The notes: generated by a model from the letters alone, not told the origin. Shown: positions 9,113 through 20,024, counted from the stretch's first letter. The stretch: DNA of 40,802 nt from an uncultured Enterovibrio sp. (GCA_947040595.1 CAMRBZ010000006.1:1-40802), one strand, 5' to 3'. Numbers and translations: made by a program.

Positions 9113-10282
9113 TTATCGCCCTATTAATGTCAACACTGCATTGGCTGCGGATTGATCCGCATTACAGCGAATGGTTTCATGTAAGAGGCGAAATTCCTGC
9201 ATTAACGCTTCGTTTTCACCTTCTAAAAGAGAGGAGATATCTTCAACCAAGGCCTCAGAACGACACGCATCTTGAAGGTATTCTGGCACCAATTGACGTC
9301 CTGCCAAAATATTGGGTAAAGACACAAATTTTGTTTTTAGCATCCATTTAGCAAGCAAGGCGGTGATCGCATTGACCTTGTATCCAACCACCATCGGCCG
9401 TTTAATGAGCATGCATTCTAAAGCCACAGTGCCCGAGGCTAAAAGCACCACATCTGACGCGCTGATCACGTTTCGGGCAGTATCATCCACCAAAATAAAA
9501 TCAAGTGAGGGAGCCGTTTCTTTCCAGGCCAACTCAAATTGAGCACGGCGCTTGTCATTCACAAGGGCCACAACAAATTGCAGGTCAGGATAGGTGTCTT
9601 TTAACTTTTTGCAGGTTTCAATGAAGACAGGTGCAAGTAAACGCACCTCTGCGCTTCGACTTCCGGGCAAGACCGCAAGATAACGCCCTTTTTGATCAAT
9701 CCCTAATAAGGCACGCGCGTGTTCTTTTTCATTGTCCATAGGAATGTCATCGGCCAAAGTGTGACCCACAAACGTGCATGGCACTTTAAAATCGTCATAA
9801 AAGGCTTTTTCAAAGGGCAATAAAGCTAAAACGAGATCGGTCGCCTGGGCAATTTTAAAGATGCGTTTTTGACGCCAAGCCCACACGCTCGGACTCACAT
9901 ATTGAACGGTTTTAAAGCCATGTTCTTTGAGGGTTTTTTCGAGTCGAAGATTAAAATCAGGGGCATCAATTCCCACAAAGACATCCACCGGATTATCAAT
10001 AAAAGCGGCGACCAGATCCCGCTTGATTTTGAACAAACGAGGCAGGCGTTCTAAAACTTCAACAATGCCCATGACAGCCAGCTCTTCAAGACAAAAAAGG
10101 CTTTCACACTGCAAGGCGTTCATTTTTGGCCCACCAATCCCGACAAATTGCGCATCAGGATAACGCATTCTCACCGCAGAGATAAAACCCGCCCCTAAAA
10201 TATCACCGGAAAGTTCTCCGGCAACAATACCGATTCTGAGGGGCTTGTTTTTGATCGACGTTTTGACTAATGAGAAAGACAT
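9113..10282 (-). CDS. lpxB: Lipid-A-disaccharide synthase
   Basis: LpxB is the peripheral inner-membrane glycosyltransferase (GT19) that condenses UDP-2,3-diacylglucosamine with lipid X to give the lipid A disaccharide. The 389-residue protein starts its catalytic region with RIGIVAGELSGDILGAGFI. It also has FVGIGGPKM, FVGIDAPDFNL, QYVSPSVWAWRQKR, LALLPFEKAFY and LAVLPGSRSAEV, then ASGTVALECMLIKRPMVVGYK in the C-terminal nucleotide-binding half. Its ATG overlaps the lpxA stop by one base (TAATG). The length is slightly above that of E. coli (382). Confidence 0.97.
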   Translation of the reverse strand: MSFSLVKTSIKNKPLRIGIVAGELSGDILGAGFISAVRMRYPDAQFVGIGGPKMNALQCESLFCLEELAVMGIVEVLERLPRLFKIKRDLVAAFIDNPVDVFVGIDAPDFNLRLEKTLKEHGFKTVQYVSPSVWAWRQKRIFKIAQATDLVLALLPFEKAFYDDFKVPCTFVGHTLADDIPMDNEKEHARALLGIDQKGRYLAVLPGSRSAEVRLLAPVFIETCKKLKDTYPDLQFVVALVNDKRRAQFELAWKETAPSLDFILVDDTARNVISASDVVLLASGTVALECMLIKRPMVVGYKVNAITALLAKWMLKTKFVSLPNILAGRQLVPEYLQDACRSEALVEDISSLLEGENEALMQEFRLLHETIRCNADQSAANAVLTLIGR

Positions 10283-11070
10283 TAGCGGATGAGGCCGCGT
10301 GTTGAAACGGCAAAAAAATCAACAAAAACCTTTAAGATTGGCGCTAATTTTGCCATTTCTGCAATTTTTACTTTGGCCTCTTCTAACGCCAAACCTGAAC
10401 GATACAAAACACGATAGGCCGAGCGAATCGCTTTAATCTCTTCTTTTTCAAAACCTCGACGTTTCAAGCCTTCGAGGTTCACGCCAAAAGGAATGCAGTG
10501 GTTCCCTTGCCCAATCACATATGGCGGAACATCTTGCACAACAATCGAGCCTCCGCCTAACATGGCATGGATGCCAATGGTGCAAAATTGATGAATGGCC
10601 GTCATTCCACCAACAATCACGTGATCATCTAAAAGCACATGCCCTGCTAAAGTGGCATTGTTTGCCAAAATACAGTGGTTGCCAACTACACAATCATGTG
10701 CAACATGGGCGTTAACCATGAATAAATTATCATTTCCCACACGCGTTATACCACAATCTTGTACCGTACCACGGTGCATGGTGACACTTTCACGAATGAT
10801 ATTGCGGTCGCCAACGTGCAATTTTGTCGGCTCCCCCGCATATTTCAGATCCTGACAATCTTCTCCAATGCTTGCAAATTGAAATATCTTATTTTCTTTT
10901 CCAATTTTTGTCGGGCCGTTGATTACAACATGTGTTTTCACTTCCGTATCATCGCCGATTTCCACGCCAGTTCCGATAAAAGAAAAAGCGCCAATTTTTA
11001 CATTGGCGCCTAAAATCACCCCTTTCTCAACAATGGCCGTTGGATGAATTTGAGCTGATCCATGAATCAC
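10282..11070 (-). CDS. lpxA: UDP-N-acetylglucosamine acyltransferase
   Basis: LpxA catalyses the first lipid A step, moving 3-hydroxyacyl from ACP to UDP-GlcNAc, as a cytosolic trimer with a left-handed beta-helix. I place the start at GTG 11070, two bases after the fabZ stop. This gives [14 protein letters not shown]... and exactly 262 residues, the E. coli length. The ATG at 11094 would add eight unconserved residues and overlap fabZ. Hexapeptide repeats fill the first 190 residues, with [30 protein letters not shown] and [20 protein letters not shown], which includes the catalytic His of the family. The C-terminal helical part ends [11 protein letters not shown]. Confidence 0.96.
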   Translation of the reverse strand: MIHGSAQIHPTAIVEKGVILGANVKIGAFSFIGTGVEIGDDTEVKTHVVINGPTKIGKENKIFQFASIGEDCQDLKYAGEPTKLHVGDRNIIRESVTMHRGTVQDCGITRVGNDNLFMVNAHVAHDCVVGNHCILANNATLAGHVLLDDHVIVGGMTAIHQFCTIGIHAMLGGGSIVVQDVPPYVIGQGNHCIPFGVNLEGLKRRGFEKEEIKAIRSAYRVLYRSGLALEEAKVKIAEMAKLAPILKVFVDFFAVSTRGLIR

Positions 11071-11072
11071 TA

Positions 11073-11546
11073 TTAGTACTCTCTTCTCGCACATTTAAGT
11101 TCAGCAGAGCAAACAGTCTTGCCGTCCACTTTTGCAACGCCTCGAAATGCAGCAATACCTTGGCGTGCAACAATATTATCTTTTTTATCTCTCAAAAATT
11201 CCACTTCCAACACCAATTGATCTCCCGGGATCACAGGGGCGCGGAATTTTGCTTTATCAATGCTTGCAAAATAATAGAGTTCATTGTCATTGGGCAGTCC
11301 AAATGTTTTGAATGCCAATAAACCGGTAGCTTGAGCCATCGCTTCTAAAATAAGCACGCCAGGAAAGACGGGAAGCTGTGGAAAATGGCCTAAAAATTGA
11401 GGTTCATTGATCGAGACATTTTTAATTGCATGAAGAAAATGACCCGCTTCAAAATCGGTAACACGATCGAGCAACAAAAAAGGATAACGATGGGGAAGTA
11501 ATTCTTTAATCTCGTGTATTTTCAAGACGTTTTTTTCGCGACTCAA
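11073..11546 (-). CDS. fabZ: 3-hydroxyacyl-ACP dehydratase FabZ
   Basis: FabZ is a hot-dog-fold dehydratase that converts 3-hydroxyacyl-ACP to trans-2-enoyl-ACP in fatty-acid elongation. It competes with LpxA for hydroxyacyl-ACP. Signatures are [42 protein letters not shown] with the catalytic His and Glu, and [11 protein letters not shown]. The frame extends to GTG at 11570. I prefer TTG at 11546 because AGGA lies seven bases before it and the resulting 157 residues are nearer the usual 151. A second TTG in frame (11525 region) is also possible. A gap of about 130 bases separates it from lpxD, and lpxA follows directly. Confidence 0.93.
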   Translation of the reverse strand: MSREKNVLKIHEIKELLPHRYPFLLLDRVTDFEAGHFLHAIKNVSINEPQFLGHFPQLPVFPGVLILEAMAQATGLLAFKTFGLPNDNELYYFASIDKAKFRAPVIPGDQLVLEVEFLRDKKDNIVARQGIAAFRGVAKVDGKTVCSAELKCARREY

Positions 11547-11677
11547 AATATTATTCCTGTGTGAAAGCACATTATTTGCCGTTAAGAACGAAAACAGCCC
11601 ACAATGGAGGAAAAATAAACAACAAGGGTTGCTTATCTGCCATCAAAGCAGGCTATAACAGACAGTTTACCTAGGTT

Positions 11678-12694
11678 CTAGATTGTCTTTTTTTCAACAA
11701 CTTTCAATCTTTTATGGAAGTCATCAATCTTCATTACTCTTGCTGTCATTTTTCGCCACTCACGGTTCGCCTGAACAGGGATCCCCGATGAGTAAACGCC
11801 AGGCTCAGTGATAGAACGCATCACCATTCCCATCCCAGTAACCGTCACACCATCTGTGATTTCAATATGACCATTAATGACACAAGCGCCCGCAATTGTG
11901 CAATGAGATCCGAGTTTCAAACTACCACCCAGGGCACTGGCTGCCGCAATCGCCGAATTTTCGCCGATCGTGACATTATGCCCCACTTGGCATTGATTGT
12001 CGATAATGACCCCATCGGCAATCACCGTATCCTCTAAGGCACCGCGATCAATTGTGGTATTCGCCCCAATTTCTACACGGTTTCCAATCACAACACGCCC
12101 GAGCTGTGGAATTTTAATCCAACGGCCCTTGTCATTGGCATAACCAAAGCCATCTCCACCAATCACGGCACCCGACTGTATCAAACAAGCTTCACCAATT
12201 TGAACATTGTGGTAAACCGTAACATTCGCCCAAAGGGCCGTACCAGAAGCAATGGACGTGTTTTTCCCAATAACAGATCCAGCCCCGATTTGCACATGAT
12301 CTCCGAGAACAACCCCCTCTTCGATAACGGCATTGTGGCCCACACTCACACCAAGCCCCAAGGTTGCGGTAGGTGATATATAGGCCGTCGACGCGATGTC
12401 CGTTGCGCAATCGGGTGTTGTATCAAAAAATTGTGCAGTCAGTGCATAACCAAGATAAGGATTCGACATCACGAGCATATTGGTTTTGCAATACGGAACA
12501 TCTGCTTCTTTAAGCAAAACAACGCTTGCTTGACAAGAAGAAAGATATTTTCGGTATTGAGTGCTTGATAGAAAGGTGATTTGCCCTTCTTTGGCTTTGT
12601 CTAAACCGGCAAGAGAATGCACGGCAACACTGCCATCACCAAGCAACTGAGCACCAATTTTTTTTGCTAATTCAGCAAGAGTAATCGACCGCAT
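11678..12694 (-). CDS. lpxD: UDP-3-O-acyl-glucosamine N-acyltransferase
   Basis: LpxD performs the third lipid A step, N-acylation of UDP-3-O-acyl-glucosamine, as a left-handed beta-helix trimer. The 338-residue protein (341 in E. coli) has an N-terminal uridine-binding domain ([33 protein letters not shown]). Hexapeptide repeats from about residue 105 to 300 follow, including [33 protein letters not shown] and the [21 protein letters not shown] block with the catalytic His. A C-terminal helix closes the protein. AGGA just after the skp stop precedes the ATG, so the two genes are likely co-transcribed. Confidence 0.97.
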   Translation of the reverse strand: MRSITLAELAKKIGAQLLGDGSVAVHSLAGLDKAKEGQITFLSSTQYRKYLSSCQASVVLLKEADVPYCKTNMLVMSNPYLGYALTAQFFDTTPDCATDIASTAYISPTATLGLGVSVGHNAVIEEGVVLGDHVQIGAGSVIGKNTSIASGTALWANVTVYHNVQIGEACLIQSGAVIGGDGFGYANDKGRWIKIPQLGRVVIGNRVEIGANTTIDRGALEDTVIADGVIIDNQCQVGHNVTIGENSAIAAASALGGSLKLGSHCTIAGACVINGHIEITDGVTVTGMGMVMRSITEPGVYSSGIPVQANREWRKMTARVMKIDDFHKRLKVVEKKTI

Positions 12695-12702
12695 TTTTAA
12701 TC

Positions 12703-13212
12703 CTATTTAACCGCTTTTAAAACTTTGTCAGATAAATCATCGGCTGGATTTGAAAACAATACGGCTTGTTTATCTAAAATGACGTCGTAGCCGTCTTTCT
12801 TCGCCACTTGATTCACTGCATCTTGAAGGCTTTTAACCAACTTTTGTTGTTCTTCTGTACTGCGTTTACGCTCATCTTCTTTTAAATTTGTGACTTTTAA
12901 TTTCAAGTCTGAATCCCACGCTTTCAAATCACGTTGAAGTTTAGTGCGATCTGTATCAGACATCATTTCGCCATCACGCTTGAGCTTCTCTAAGGCTTTT
13001 TTCATTTTTTCTTCAACGGCTTGAAGAGCTGCAATTCTGTCCTTAAACTCATTACGAAGTTTTTCAGTGACATTATTCTTTTTAGCCATTTGTGACAATA
13101 CAGTGCCTGTCGCCACAAAACCTATTTTTTGAGCCGCTTCCGTCGCTGTTGCAAACAAAGAAGTGGTTAGAATAACAAGGCCTAAACCTGAAGCTTTAAT
13201 AAATGGTTTCAA
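12703..13212 (-). CDS. skp: Periplasmic chaperone Skp/OmpH
   Basis: Skp is a trimeric periplasmic holdase that carries unfolded outer-membrane proteins towards the BAM complex. The 169-residue protein has a signal peptide, [20 protein letters not shown], with likely cleavage after ATEA. The OmpH core starts [17 protein letters not shown] long charged coiled-coil (about residues 50-125) and a C-terminal return strand [24 protein letters not shown] follow. The first codon is TTG, with AGGAG six bases before it, so this is a well-supported non-ATG start. It lies directly behind bamA, its functional partner, and before lpxD, as in most gammaproteobacteria. Confidence 0.95.
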   Translation of the reverse strand: MKPFIKASGLGLVILTTSLFATATEAAQKIGFVATGTVLSQMAKKNNVTEKLRNEFKDRIAALQAVEEKMKKALEKLKRDGEMMSDTDRTKLQRDLKAWDSDLKLKVTNLKEDERKRSTEEQQKLVKSLQDAVNQVAKKDGYDVILDKQAVLFSNPADDLSDKVLKAVK

Positions 13213-13233
13213 TGTCTTCTCCTAGTTTAAAAG

Positions 13234-15633
13234 TCAGAATGTACGACCGATGGTAAAAGAGAAAAACTCTTCATCATCGCCTTCATATTTCTTGATTGGC
13301 TTGGCCAACGAAAAGACCAAGGGTCCCATCGGTGAACGCCATTGAATGGCAGCACCATATGAAGCACGGTAGTTCGTTGGATCGCTGTAATCGTAAATGA
13401 ACTCTTGCCCACTAATAACACGAGAGCCGCCTAAATCGTATTCGGTATCCCAAACGGATGCCATATCGATAAAAACACTGGTTCGCAATGAATGCAAAAA
13501 ACTTTTAGACACAAAAGGAGTAGGAAAAATAAATTCCATACTCGCCAATGCTGTCGCATTCCCCCCAACCGCATCATCACTTCCGATCAAGGCTGGATTG
13601 TTTCCTGCACCTTGGTCATATATCGCTTTTGGACCCGCAGTATTCGAACGGAAGCCACGCAAGGTCGAAAACCCCCCGGCGTAAAAGTTTTCATAAAACG
13701 GCAATAAATAATCATTTTTGCCGGTGTTTCCATAACCATTCCCATAGCCTAATCGTCCACGAAATAATAAACTAAAATCATGAGATTCAGTTAAGGGAAC
13801 GTACTGTCTTAAATCATATTGCGCTTTAAAATACTGTGTATCTGAACCCGGCACGGTCATCATAAAAGAGGCGCGCTGGTAATTCCCTGCAGTAGGGAAA
13901 AATCCACGGTTTAAATTATTGCGTGTCCAACTGATTGACCAATCAAAATCACTGACTTTTAGTCCGCCATTGTCCGTGACATTGTCTTCCATCGAGGTTA
14001 AAAACTTCTCTATTTGGTAATACCCACCTAGATTTTCAATTTCACGGTGCGTATACCCTAGTGCGAAATCAAAGTAATTTATCTCATTGAATGGAAAACC
14101 CCAAGTCAGTGAGGTACCGTAACTTCTGTCGGTATAGTCAACAATATTCGCATCTGAGGCTTCAAATTCATTGAAGAAAATTTTCCCCCCAAGGCTTATC
14201 CCGTCCAAGGTAAAATAAGGATCACGATAATCTAACGTCAGATTCTTTTGATAATCGTTGACCATCGCATTCACACCAAAACGGTTTCCTGTTCCTGCAA
14301 AGTTATCTTGCTGAAGGCCCGCTTGAAAACTGATCCCAGATTCCGTTCCGTAACCCACACCAAAGTTAACGCTGCCTGAATTGGTTTCTTTTACCACATA
14401 TTCTACATCAACTTGATCGTCAGAATTCGGCACCGGTGAGGTTCGAATATTCACGGTTTCGAAAAAGCCCAAACGGTTTAAACGATCTTTGGCCGTGTCC
14501 ACCAATTTCACATTGAGCCAAGCCCCTTCCATTTGGCGCATTTCTCGACGCAAAACTTCGTCTTTGGTTATTTGATTACCTGAAAACTTGATTTTACGGA
14601 CATAAACGCGTTTTCCAGTTTCAACATTAAAAGTGAGTGCAACCGTTTTTTTATCGTCATTGAATTCTGGGAAGGCTTGCACTTTTGGATAGGCATAACC
14701 TTGTTCACCCAATTCACGTTTAATGCGTTCTTCTAAAGCCGTAATTTTATCGCCGTTATACACGTCGCCTGTTTTAATATTTAACAAGGTCGCATAATGC
14801 GAAGCTTCATTGTTGCCTCTAAAATGAACATCTGAAATCGAATAAGGTTCACCTTCATCGATATTTAACGTGATGTAAACCCCTTTTTTATCAGGAGAAA
14901 TAGAAACTTGGGTAGACTGAATATTAAATTTCAAAAAACCCTTATTAAGATAAAAGCTTTTTAAATTTTCAAGATCGCCCGCTAAAGCTTGTTTTTGGTA
15001 TTTTTCGTTAGCCAAAAAATTCCACCAAGGAACATCCGCGCGCAATTTAAAGTGAGATTTAAGCTCTTCATCAGTAAAGCGTTCATTCCCAATAAAATTA
15101 ATTTGATCAATGCTCGCTGAAACGCCTTCAGTAAAGACAAACTTCACATCCGAGCGGTTTCTTGGCAAAGGGGTGATCACTGTGTCTACAAGGGCATTGT
15201 ATTTACCCACACTGTAATAAAAATCTTCCAAGCCTTTTTCAATGTTTGACAAAGACGTCCGATCCAAAGCTTCACCTACGCGCAGTCCAGAAGCGGTTAA
15301 GTTTTCAGACAATAATTCTTTTTCAATCGCTTTATTTCCAGAAAATGAAATGCTTGCTATCGTCGGACGCTCCATAACCCGAACGAGCAGCACGTCACCA
15401 TCTCGAAATACGCGAACATTTTCAAAGTTGCCTGTCGCAAAGAGCGATTTGATGATTTCGGCAATCTCTTTTTCATTTATCGTATCACCCACGCGCACAG
15501 GCATCGCAAGCAACGCAGCACCGACACTTACGCGCTGCAACCCCTCAAAAAGAATATCATCGATAGCAAACTGTTCCGCTGCCACAGATTTTGAAAAAAG
15601 AAGAGAGGCCAGTAATAGTTTCTTCATCGACAT
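13234..15633 (-). CDS. bamA: Outer-membrane protein assembly factor BamA
   Basis: BamA is the Omp85 core of the BAM machine that folds beta-barrels into the outer membrane. The 799-residue protein (810 in E. coli) has a short signal peptide ending SVAAEQ. Five POTRA domains span about residues 20-415, starting [20 protein letters not shown] and with the fourth and fifth seen as [12 protein letters not shown] and [28 protein letters not shown] 16-stranded barrel follows, with the loop-6 motif [16 protein letters not shown] and a C-terminal FSFTIGRTF ending in Phe. ATG at 15627 is an alternative start. It lies between rseP and skp, the usual envelope-assembly neighbourhood. Confidence 0.98.
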   Translation of the reverse strand: MSMKKLLLASLLFSKSVAAEQFAIDDILFEGLQRVSVGAALLAMPVRVGDTINEKEIAEIIKSLFATGNFENVRVFRDGDVLLVRVMERPTIASISFSGNKAIEKELLSENLTASGLRVGEALDRTSLSNIEKGLEDFYYSVGKYNALVDTVITPLPRNRSDVKFVFTEGVSASIDQINFIGNERFTDEELKSHFKLRADVPWWNFLANEKYQKQALAGDLENLKSFYLNKGFLKFNIQSTQVSISPDKKGVYITLNIDEGEPYSISDVHFRGNNEASHYATLLNIKTGDVYNGDKITALEERIKRELGEQGYAYPKVQAFPEFNDDKKTVALTFNVETGKRVYVRKIKFSGNQITKDEVLRREMRQMEGAWLNVKLVDTAKDRLNRLGFFETVNIRTSPVPNSDDQVDVEYVVKETNSGSVNFGVGYGTESGISFQAGLQQDNFAGTGNRFGVNAMVNDYQKNLTLDYRDPYFTLDGISLGGKIFFNEFEASDANIVDYTDRSYGTSLTWGFPFNEINYFDFALGYTHREIENLGGYYQIEKFLTSMEDNVTDNGGLKVSDFDWSISWTRNNLNRGFFPTAGNYQRASFMMTVPGSDTQYFKAQYDLRQYVPLTESHDFSLLFRGRLGYGNGYGNTGKNDYLLPFYENFYAGGFSTLRGFRSNTAGPKAIYDQGAGNNPALIGSDDAVGGNATALASMEFIFPTPFVSKSFLHSLRTSVFIDMASVWDTEYDLGGSRVISGQEFIYDYSDPTNYRASYGAAIQWRSPMGPLVFSLAKPIKKYEGDDEEFFSFTIGRTF

Positions 15634-15669
15634 TGTTTGCTCTGACTTTTCCTAGCTAGATATTGACAA

Positions 15670-17025
15670 TTACAACCGTGCAAAATCGTTAAATAATGCA
15701 ACGGCCATCAGCGCCACGATAATGGCTGAGCCGACTCTGTATCCTATTTCTTGTATTCGTTCAGAAACAGGGCGGCGAGTCAGGGCCTCAATACCAAAAA
15801 ATAACAAATGTCCACCGTCTAAAACAGGCAAAGGAAAAAGGTTCATAATGCCCAGATTCACACTGATCAATGCCAGAAAACCGAGGAAATATACAAAACC
15901 ATAATCTGCGGTCATCCCCGCACCTTTCGCTATAGAGATGGGGCCACTTAGGTTTTTAACAGCAACATCGCCCGTAAACAACTTTTTTATCATTTCTACA
16001 GTAAGAACAACCATATGCCAAGTTTTATCCATTGCGGCAGGAATGGCGGTAATCGGATTGTACTGCAGGGTATAGCGATAAGAATCGGGCCAAGGCTCCA
16101 TTACAGGGGCGATGCCAGCATAACCGACCTCAATTTGCCCCTCTTTTTTCGCATCAGGAAGCAAAGAAAGAGTCTCTGTTGTTCCATTTCTTAAGACTGA
16201 AATTTTCAATAGCATTTTAGGATGTGTTCGAATGAAATCAACCACGGATTTCCAATTTTCAATCGACTCACCGTTTATCTGAATAATTTGATCTCCTTTC
16301 ATTAGTCCAGATTCCTGGGCTGCACTTCCTTCCATGACTTCGTTCACAACCGTTGTCACCGCGGGGGTGTAAGGCACTATTCCCAGAGTATTCAGTGCAG
16401 ATTGAGACTCAGGATCAAAAGACCAAGACGCCAAATCCAATTTTTTATCCAAGGTAAAGGCGGCGTTGGCCTCTGGTTTAACAGATAAGCGCATTTCATC
16501 GTCACCCATATGGGCAATAAACTGCAAGTTGACAGATTGCCAATCAGAGGTTTTGATGCCGGATACGCCAACAAGTTCCATTCCTTTTTCAAGTCCCGCC
16601 TTCGCTGCAATGGATTGAGGGATAACCTCACCAATAACGGGCTTTAGCGCGGGAACCCCGATGATCATCACAAGCCAATATACAAAAAAAGCAAACAAGA
16701 AATTAGCAAATGGTCCTGCGGCAACAATGGCACTTCGTTGCCAAAGTGGACGGTTATTAAATGCCCTGTCTTTCATGTCTTCAGGGACATCATCCACACG
16801 TTCATCCAGCATTTTGACGTACCCGCCAAGCGGGATCATCGCCAAAGTGTATTCCGTCCCATCTTTACCCACACGCTTCCAAAGCGCTTTACCAAACCCG
16901 ATGGAAAAACGTTCGACTTTTACACCACAACGCCTCGCAACCCAAAAGTGTCCATATTCATGAATGGCGACCAAAATACCAAGAGAAAGAATAAAAAACA
17001 CAAAATTCCATAAAATACCACTCAT
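15670..17025 (-). CDS. rseP: RIP zinc metalloprotease RseP
   Basis: RseP is the inner-membrane site-2 protease that cleaves RseA to release sigma-E and also removes signal-peptide remnants. From ATG at 17025 it has 451 residues (450 in E. coli). This ATG overlaps the dxr stop as ATGA and is preferred over the upstream alternative start at 17046. The first membrane helix carries the zinc motif AIHEYGH with catalytic Glu. Two tandem PDZ domains follow (about 120-210 and 220-300, the second with NEVMEGSAAQESGLMKGDQII). The C-terminal membrane part has NLFPLPVLDGGHLLF, containing the third zinc ligand. Confidence 0.97.
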   Translation of the reverse strand: MSGILWNFVFFILSLGILVAIHEYGHFWVARRCGVKVERFSIGFGKALWKRVGKDGTEYTLAMIPLGGYVKMLDERVDDVPEDMKDRAFNNRPLWQRSAIVAAGPFANFLFAFFVYWLVMIIGVPALKPVIGEVIPQSIAAKAGLEKGMELVGVSGIKTSDWQSVNLQFIAHMGDDEMRLSVKPEANAAFTLDKKLDLASWSFDPESQSALNTLGIVPYTPAVTTVVNEVMEGSAAQESGLMKGDQIIQINGESIENWKSVVDFIRTHPKMLLKISVLRNGTTETLSLLPDAKKEGQIEVGYAGIAPVMEPWPDSYRYTLQYNPITAIPAAMDKTWHMVVLTVEMIKKLFTGDVAVKNLSGPISIAKGAGMTADYGFVYFLGFLALISVNLGIMNLFPLPVLDGGHLLFFGIEALTRRPVSERIQEIGYRVGSAIIVALMAVALFNDFARL

Positions 17026-18218
17026 GGTGCTAACCTCACTACCCAATTGTTTGCCAGGATCCTTGCTTTAAAATCAAATTCTAACGCACCTTCAATACAC
17101 GTAAGAGCGCCAAAAGAAGCCTCTTGCAAAACCGATTCGGTAATTTGTGCAATCTGCATAAAACCAATTCTTCCGGTCAAAAATGCATCTGCTGCCACTT
17201 CATTCGCTGCATTTAAAATCGTCGTGGCCGCTTGTCCCGCAGCGCACGCATCGATGGCCAATTTCAAGCAAGGATATCGTTTAAAATCGGGTTTCATAAA
17301 GGTGAGTTCCGAAATTTCGCTAAAATTTAGAGGCTTAATACCTGCATCAATGCGCTTAGGATAGGCTAAGGCATGGGCTATTGGTGTACACATATCTGGA
17401 CGACCCATTTGCGCAAGCAAGGATCCATCTCTATATTGCACCATCGAATGCACAATAGATTGAGGATGAATAATAACATCGAGCTCTGAAGGCGCCGCAT
17501 TAAAAAGCCACTTCGCTTCGATGTATTCTAATCCTTTGTTCATCATGGTCGCAGAATCCAGCGAGATTTTAGGTCCCATTGACCAATTAGGATGTGAAAT
17601 CGCCTCAGATGGCGTGACATTATATAAAGCTGACAATTCAGTAAAACGGAATGGACCGCCAGATCCGGTTAACAGTATAGAGCTGACACCCTGCTCTTCA
17701 AGAGAACAACGTCCAAGAGAAGATTGAACACAGGGAGGCAAACATTGAAAAATCGCATTGTGTTCGCTGTCGACAGGAATCAGCTCGGCGCCATGTTCAT
17801 GCACCGCGTTCATGAAAAACGCACCCGACATGACCAAGGCTTCTTTATTTGCCAATAAAACACGCTTTCCCGCTTTGACGGCCGCCATTGTAGGAAGCAG
17901 ACCCGCCGCTCCCACAATCGCCGCCATCACACAATCTACATCAGGGTGCGACGCCAATACAGAAAGCCCTTCAATACCCGCAAGCACTTGTGTTTTAGAG
18001 CCTTCCGCTTTCAATGCTAAATGTAATGTCTTGGCTGCCGCTTCATTGTTCATCGCAACAAAGCGAGGTTTCCACTTTAAGGATAAAGAGAGCATTTTGT
18101 CTACATTGGTGTCCGCTGCTAATCCAAACACCCGATAAGCGTCTATATTTTTTTCGACAACAGCCAATGTGCTCGTCCCAATTGAACCCGTAGCACCAAG
18201 AATCGTTAAATTACGCAT
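17022..18218 (-). CDS. dxr: 1-deoxy-D-xylulose 5-phosphate reductoisomerase
   Basis: Dxr (IspC) converts DXP to 2-C-methyl-D-erythritol 4-phosphate with NADPH, the committed step of the MEP isoprenoid pathway. The 398-residue protein has the NADPH-binding LGATGSIGTSTL at the N-terminus and LLANKEALVMSG. The metal-site stretch is PVDSEHNAIFQCL, followed by LTGSGGPFR, HPNWSMGPKISLDSATMMNKGLE and IIHPQSIVHSMVQYRDGS. The product feeds undecaprenyl phosphate made by UppS, encoded two genes upstream. Its stop overlaps the rseP start, so the two are translationally coupled. Confidence 0.98.
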   Translation of the reverse strand: MRNLTILGATGSIGTSTLAVVEKNIDAYRVFGLAADTNVDKMLSLSLKWKPRFVAMNNEAAAKTLHLALKAEGSKTQVLAGIEGLSVLASHPDVDCVMAAIVGAAGLLPTMAAVKAGKRVLLANKEALVMSGAFFMNAVHEHGAELIPVDSEHNAIFQCLPPCVQSSLGRCSLEEQGVSSILLTGSGGPFRFTELSALYNVTPSEAISHPNWSMGPKISLDSATMMNKGLEYIEAKWLFNAAPSELDVIIHPQSIVHSMVQYRDGSLLAQMGRPDMCTPIAHALAYPKRIDAGIKPLNFSEISELTFMKPDFKRYPCLKLAIDACAAGQAATTILNAANEVAADAFLTGRIGFMQIAQITESVLQEASFGALTCIEGALEFDFKARILANNWVVRLAP

Positions 18219-18282
18219 TGAAAGCTCTAATCATTATGAATAACAAAAAAGGCCACTTTCAAAAAAGCAGCCGTCAAAATCA

Positions 18283-19131
18283 TTATACAAACATAAAATA
18301 CAAGACAGAGAAAACAGGAAATGCAGCCGTTAAACTGTCAATTCTGTCTAAAACCCCCCCGTGCCCTGGCAAAATACTTCCACTGTCTTTCACGCCCGCC
18401 ACCCGCTTAAACATGCTCTCAACCAAATCGCCCAACACAGAGGCGAAAGAGGTGATCAAGGCAATCAAAGGCAGCATAAACACAGACGAAAAATGGACTG
18501 AGAAAAAGAAAGCCGCAACGAATGAGACACCCACAGAAGAGAATAAGCCGCCAATTAAACCTTCTACGGTTTTATTTGGGCTCACAAAGGGGGCCATTTT
18601 GCGTTTTCCAAAACGTTTGCCTACAAAATAAGCTCCCGTGTCCGCCGCCCAAACTAAAAGGCAAACCAAGAGCACCAATTTCGCCCCCATAAAAGGTTCA
18701 GCATCGTAGTTATAAGCACGAAGAAAGATCACACTCCACAAAAACGGAAGTAAGGTAAAAACACTGAAAACTTGCTGAAGTAAAGGGCTGTTTTTCCACC
18801 ATTCGGTTCCTTTGGGAAATTTCACAAGCATAAAGAAAACCCCCACCCACCAAAGTGCCCCCATCAGAACAATAGCGCTACCCCAAGAAACAGGGCCTTC
18901 GAAACCATGTTGAACGAGAGGAAAAATCAGTAAAGAGCCAATCAATATGCACGCAGGAGCAATCATATTAAAAACACGAAAAGGCGTAGATACAAATTTT
19001 CGCCATTCCCAGTGCCCCAATAAAGCAATGAGCATCACTGAAAAAACAAATAGAGGTAGGGGTAAAAAGAATGTCCCTGCGACAGCCAGAGGCGCTAATA
19101 CTGATGCCGTTAATACGCGTTGTTTTAGCAA
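18283..19131 (-). CDS. cdsA: Phosphatidate cytidylyltransferase
   Basis: CdsA is a polytopic inner-membrane enzyme that makes CDP-diacylglycerol from phosphatidate and CTP for all phospholipid synthesis. The 282-residue protein (285 in E. coli) has about eight hydrophobic segments. Its C-terminal signature is LGDLVESMFKRVAGVKDSGS, then ILPGHGGVLDRIDS. A DTGAYFVGKRFGKRKMAP stretch precedes PNKTVEGLIGG. The start codon is TTG, with AAGG seven bases upstream overlapping the uppS stop. I recall that E. coli cdsA also starts with TTG. Confidence 0.96.
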   Translation of the reverse strand: MLKQRVLTASVLAPLAVAGTFFLPLPLFVFSVMLIALLGHWEWRKFVSTPFRVFNMIAPACILIGSLLIFPLVQHGFEGPVSWGSAIVLMGALWWVGVFFMLVKFPKGTEWWKNSPLLQQVFSVFTLLPFLWSVIFLRAYNYDAEPFMGAKLVLLVCLLVWAADTGAYFVGKRFGKRKMAPFVSPNKTVEGLIGGLFSSVGVSFVAAFFFSVHFSSVFMLPLIALITSFASVLGDLVESMFKRVAGVKDSGSILPGHGGVLDRIDSLTAAFPVFSVLYFMFV

Positions 19132-19141
19132 AAGATACCTT

Positions 19142-19909
19142 CTATTTTATCTCTAACATGGACCCAGTATTTTCCTTCGCATCACCAAAACGGCGTTCAC
19201 GACGAATAAACCATTCCACGGCCTTACGCAGGCTATCTTCATCAAAATCCGGCCAAAATTGGTCAGTAAAATACAACTCTGCGTACGCAGCCTGCCATAG
19301 CATAAAGTTGCTAATACGACACTCACCACTGGTACGGATCATCAAATCAACATCCGGCAAGTTGGCTGTCAGTAAATTATCAGAAATATCCATCTCAGTG
19401 ATTTCATCGGCCCGCTTTTCACCACTTTCGATTTGTCTTGCTATTTTTTGAACGGCTTGGAAAATGTCCCATTGTCCGCCGTAATTGGCCGCAATGTTTA
19501 AAATCAAACCCGTATTGTTTTCTGTCAACAACTGCGCTGCTGAGATTTTCTCCTGTAACGTCGAACTGAAGCGAGTCAGATCACCCATCACATTAAACTT
19601 CACACCGTTTTTATGAAGGCGTTTCACTTCACGCCCTAAAACAGAAACAAACAGTTCCATTAAAAGAGAGACTTCCTTTTCTGGTCGACGCCAATTTTCA
19701 CTGCTAAATGCAAATAACGTTAAAACTTGAACTCCCATTCGCGCAGCGCCTAACACCGTCTTTCGAAGTGCGTCAACCCCCGCTTTATGTCCAAATATTC
19801 GTGCTTTTCCACGCTCTTTAGCCCAGCGACCATTACCATCCATGATTAACGCTATGTGTTTTGGTAAAAGCCTCGGCTCTATTGTGAGATGGGAAGATTG
19901 AGCGTTCAT
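19142..19909 (-). CDS. uppS: Undecaprenyl diphosphate synthase
   Basis: UppS (IspU) condenses eight isopentenyl diphosphates onto farnesyl diphosphate to give the C55 lipid carrier used for peptidoglycan and O-antigen. From ATG at 19909 it has 255 residues. GGAG and AAAGG directly precede this ATG. The frame extends to 19963, but that part overlaps the terminator hairpin behind frr. Signatures are [17 protein letters not shown] with the catalytic Asp, [15 protein letters not shown], and [28 protein letters not shown]. The residue after RTSGE is Cys where His or Gln is common in the homologues I recall. Confidence 0.97.
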   Translation of the reverse strand: MNAQSSHLTIEPRLLPKHIALIMDGNGRWAKERGKARIFGHKAGVDALRKTVLGAARMGVQVLTLFAFSSENWRRPEKEVSLLMELFVSVLGREVKRLHKNGVKFNVMGDLTRFSSTLQEKISAAQLLTENNTGLILNIAANYGGQWDIFQAVQKIARQIESGEKRADEITEMDISDNLLTANLPDVDLMIRTSGECRISNFMLWQAAYAELYFTDQFWPDFDEDSLRKAVEWFIRRERRFGDAKENTGSMLEIK

Positions 19910-19927
19910 CCTTTCTCCTTCACAAAT

Positions 19928-19957
19928 AAAAAGCGCTGTACTGTCAGCACAGCGCTT
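19928..19957 (-). terminator. Rho-independent terminator behind frr
   Basis: On the - strand AAGCGCTGT pairs with ACAGCGCTT across a loop of nine bases and is followed by further Ts. It separates the rpsB-tsf-pyrH-frr group from uppS-cdsA-dxr and overlaps the spuriously long N-terminus of the uppS frame. Confidence 0.8.
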
Positions 19958-19975
19958 AGTCAACAGAAATTGAGT

Positions 19976-20013
19976 TATACCCGTCGCCTTTGAAAAAGCT
20001 TAGGTGTTGGGTA
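19976..20013 (+). repeat. Internally deleted ERIC/IRU-like remnant
   Basis: Begins with an intact left end (TATACCCGTCGCCTTTGAA), keeps TTAGGTGTT, then jumps straight to a right-end-like GGGTATG. Only 38 bases of the usual 127 remain. It lies between frr and its terminator. Confidence 0.65.
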
Positions 20014-20024
20014 TGTAGGAGGAA

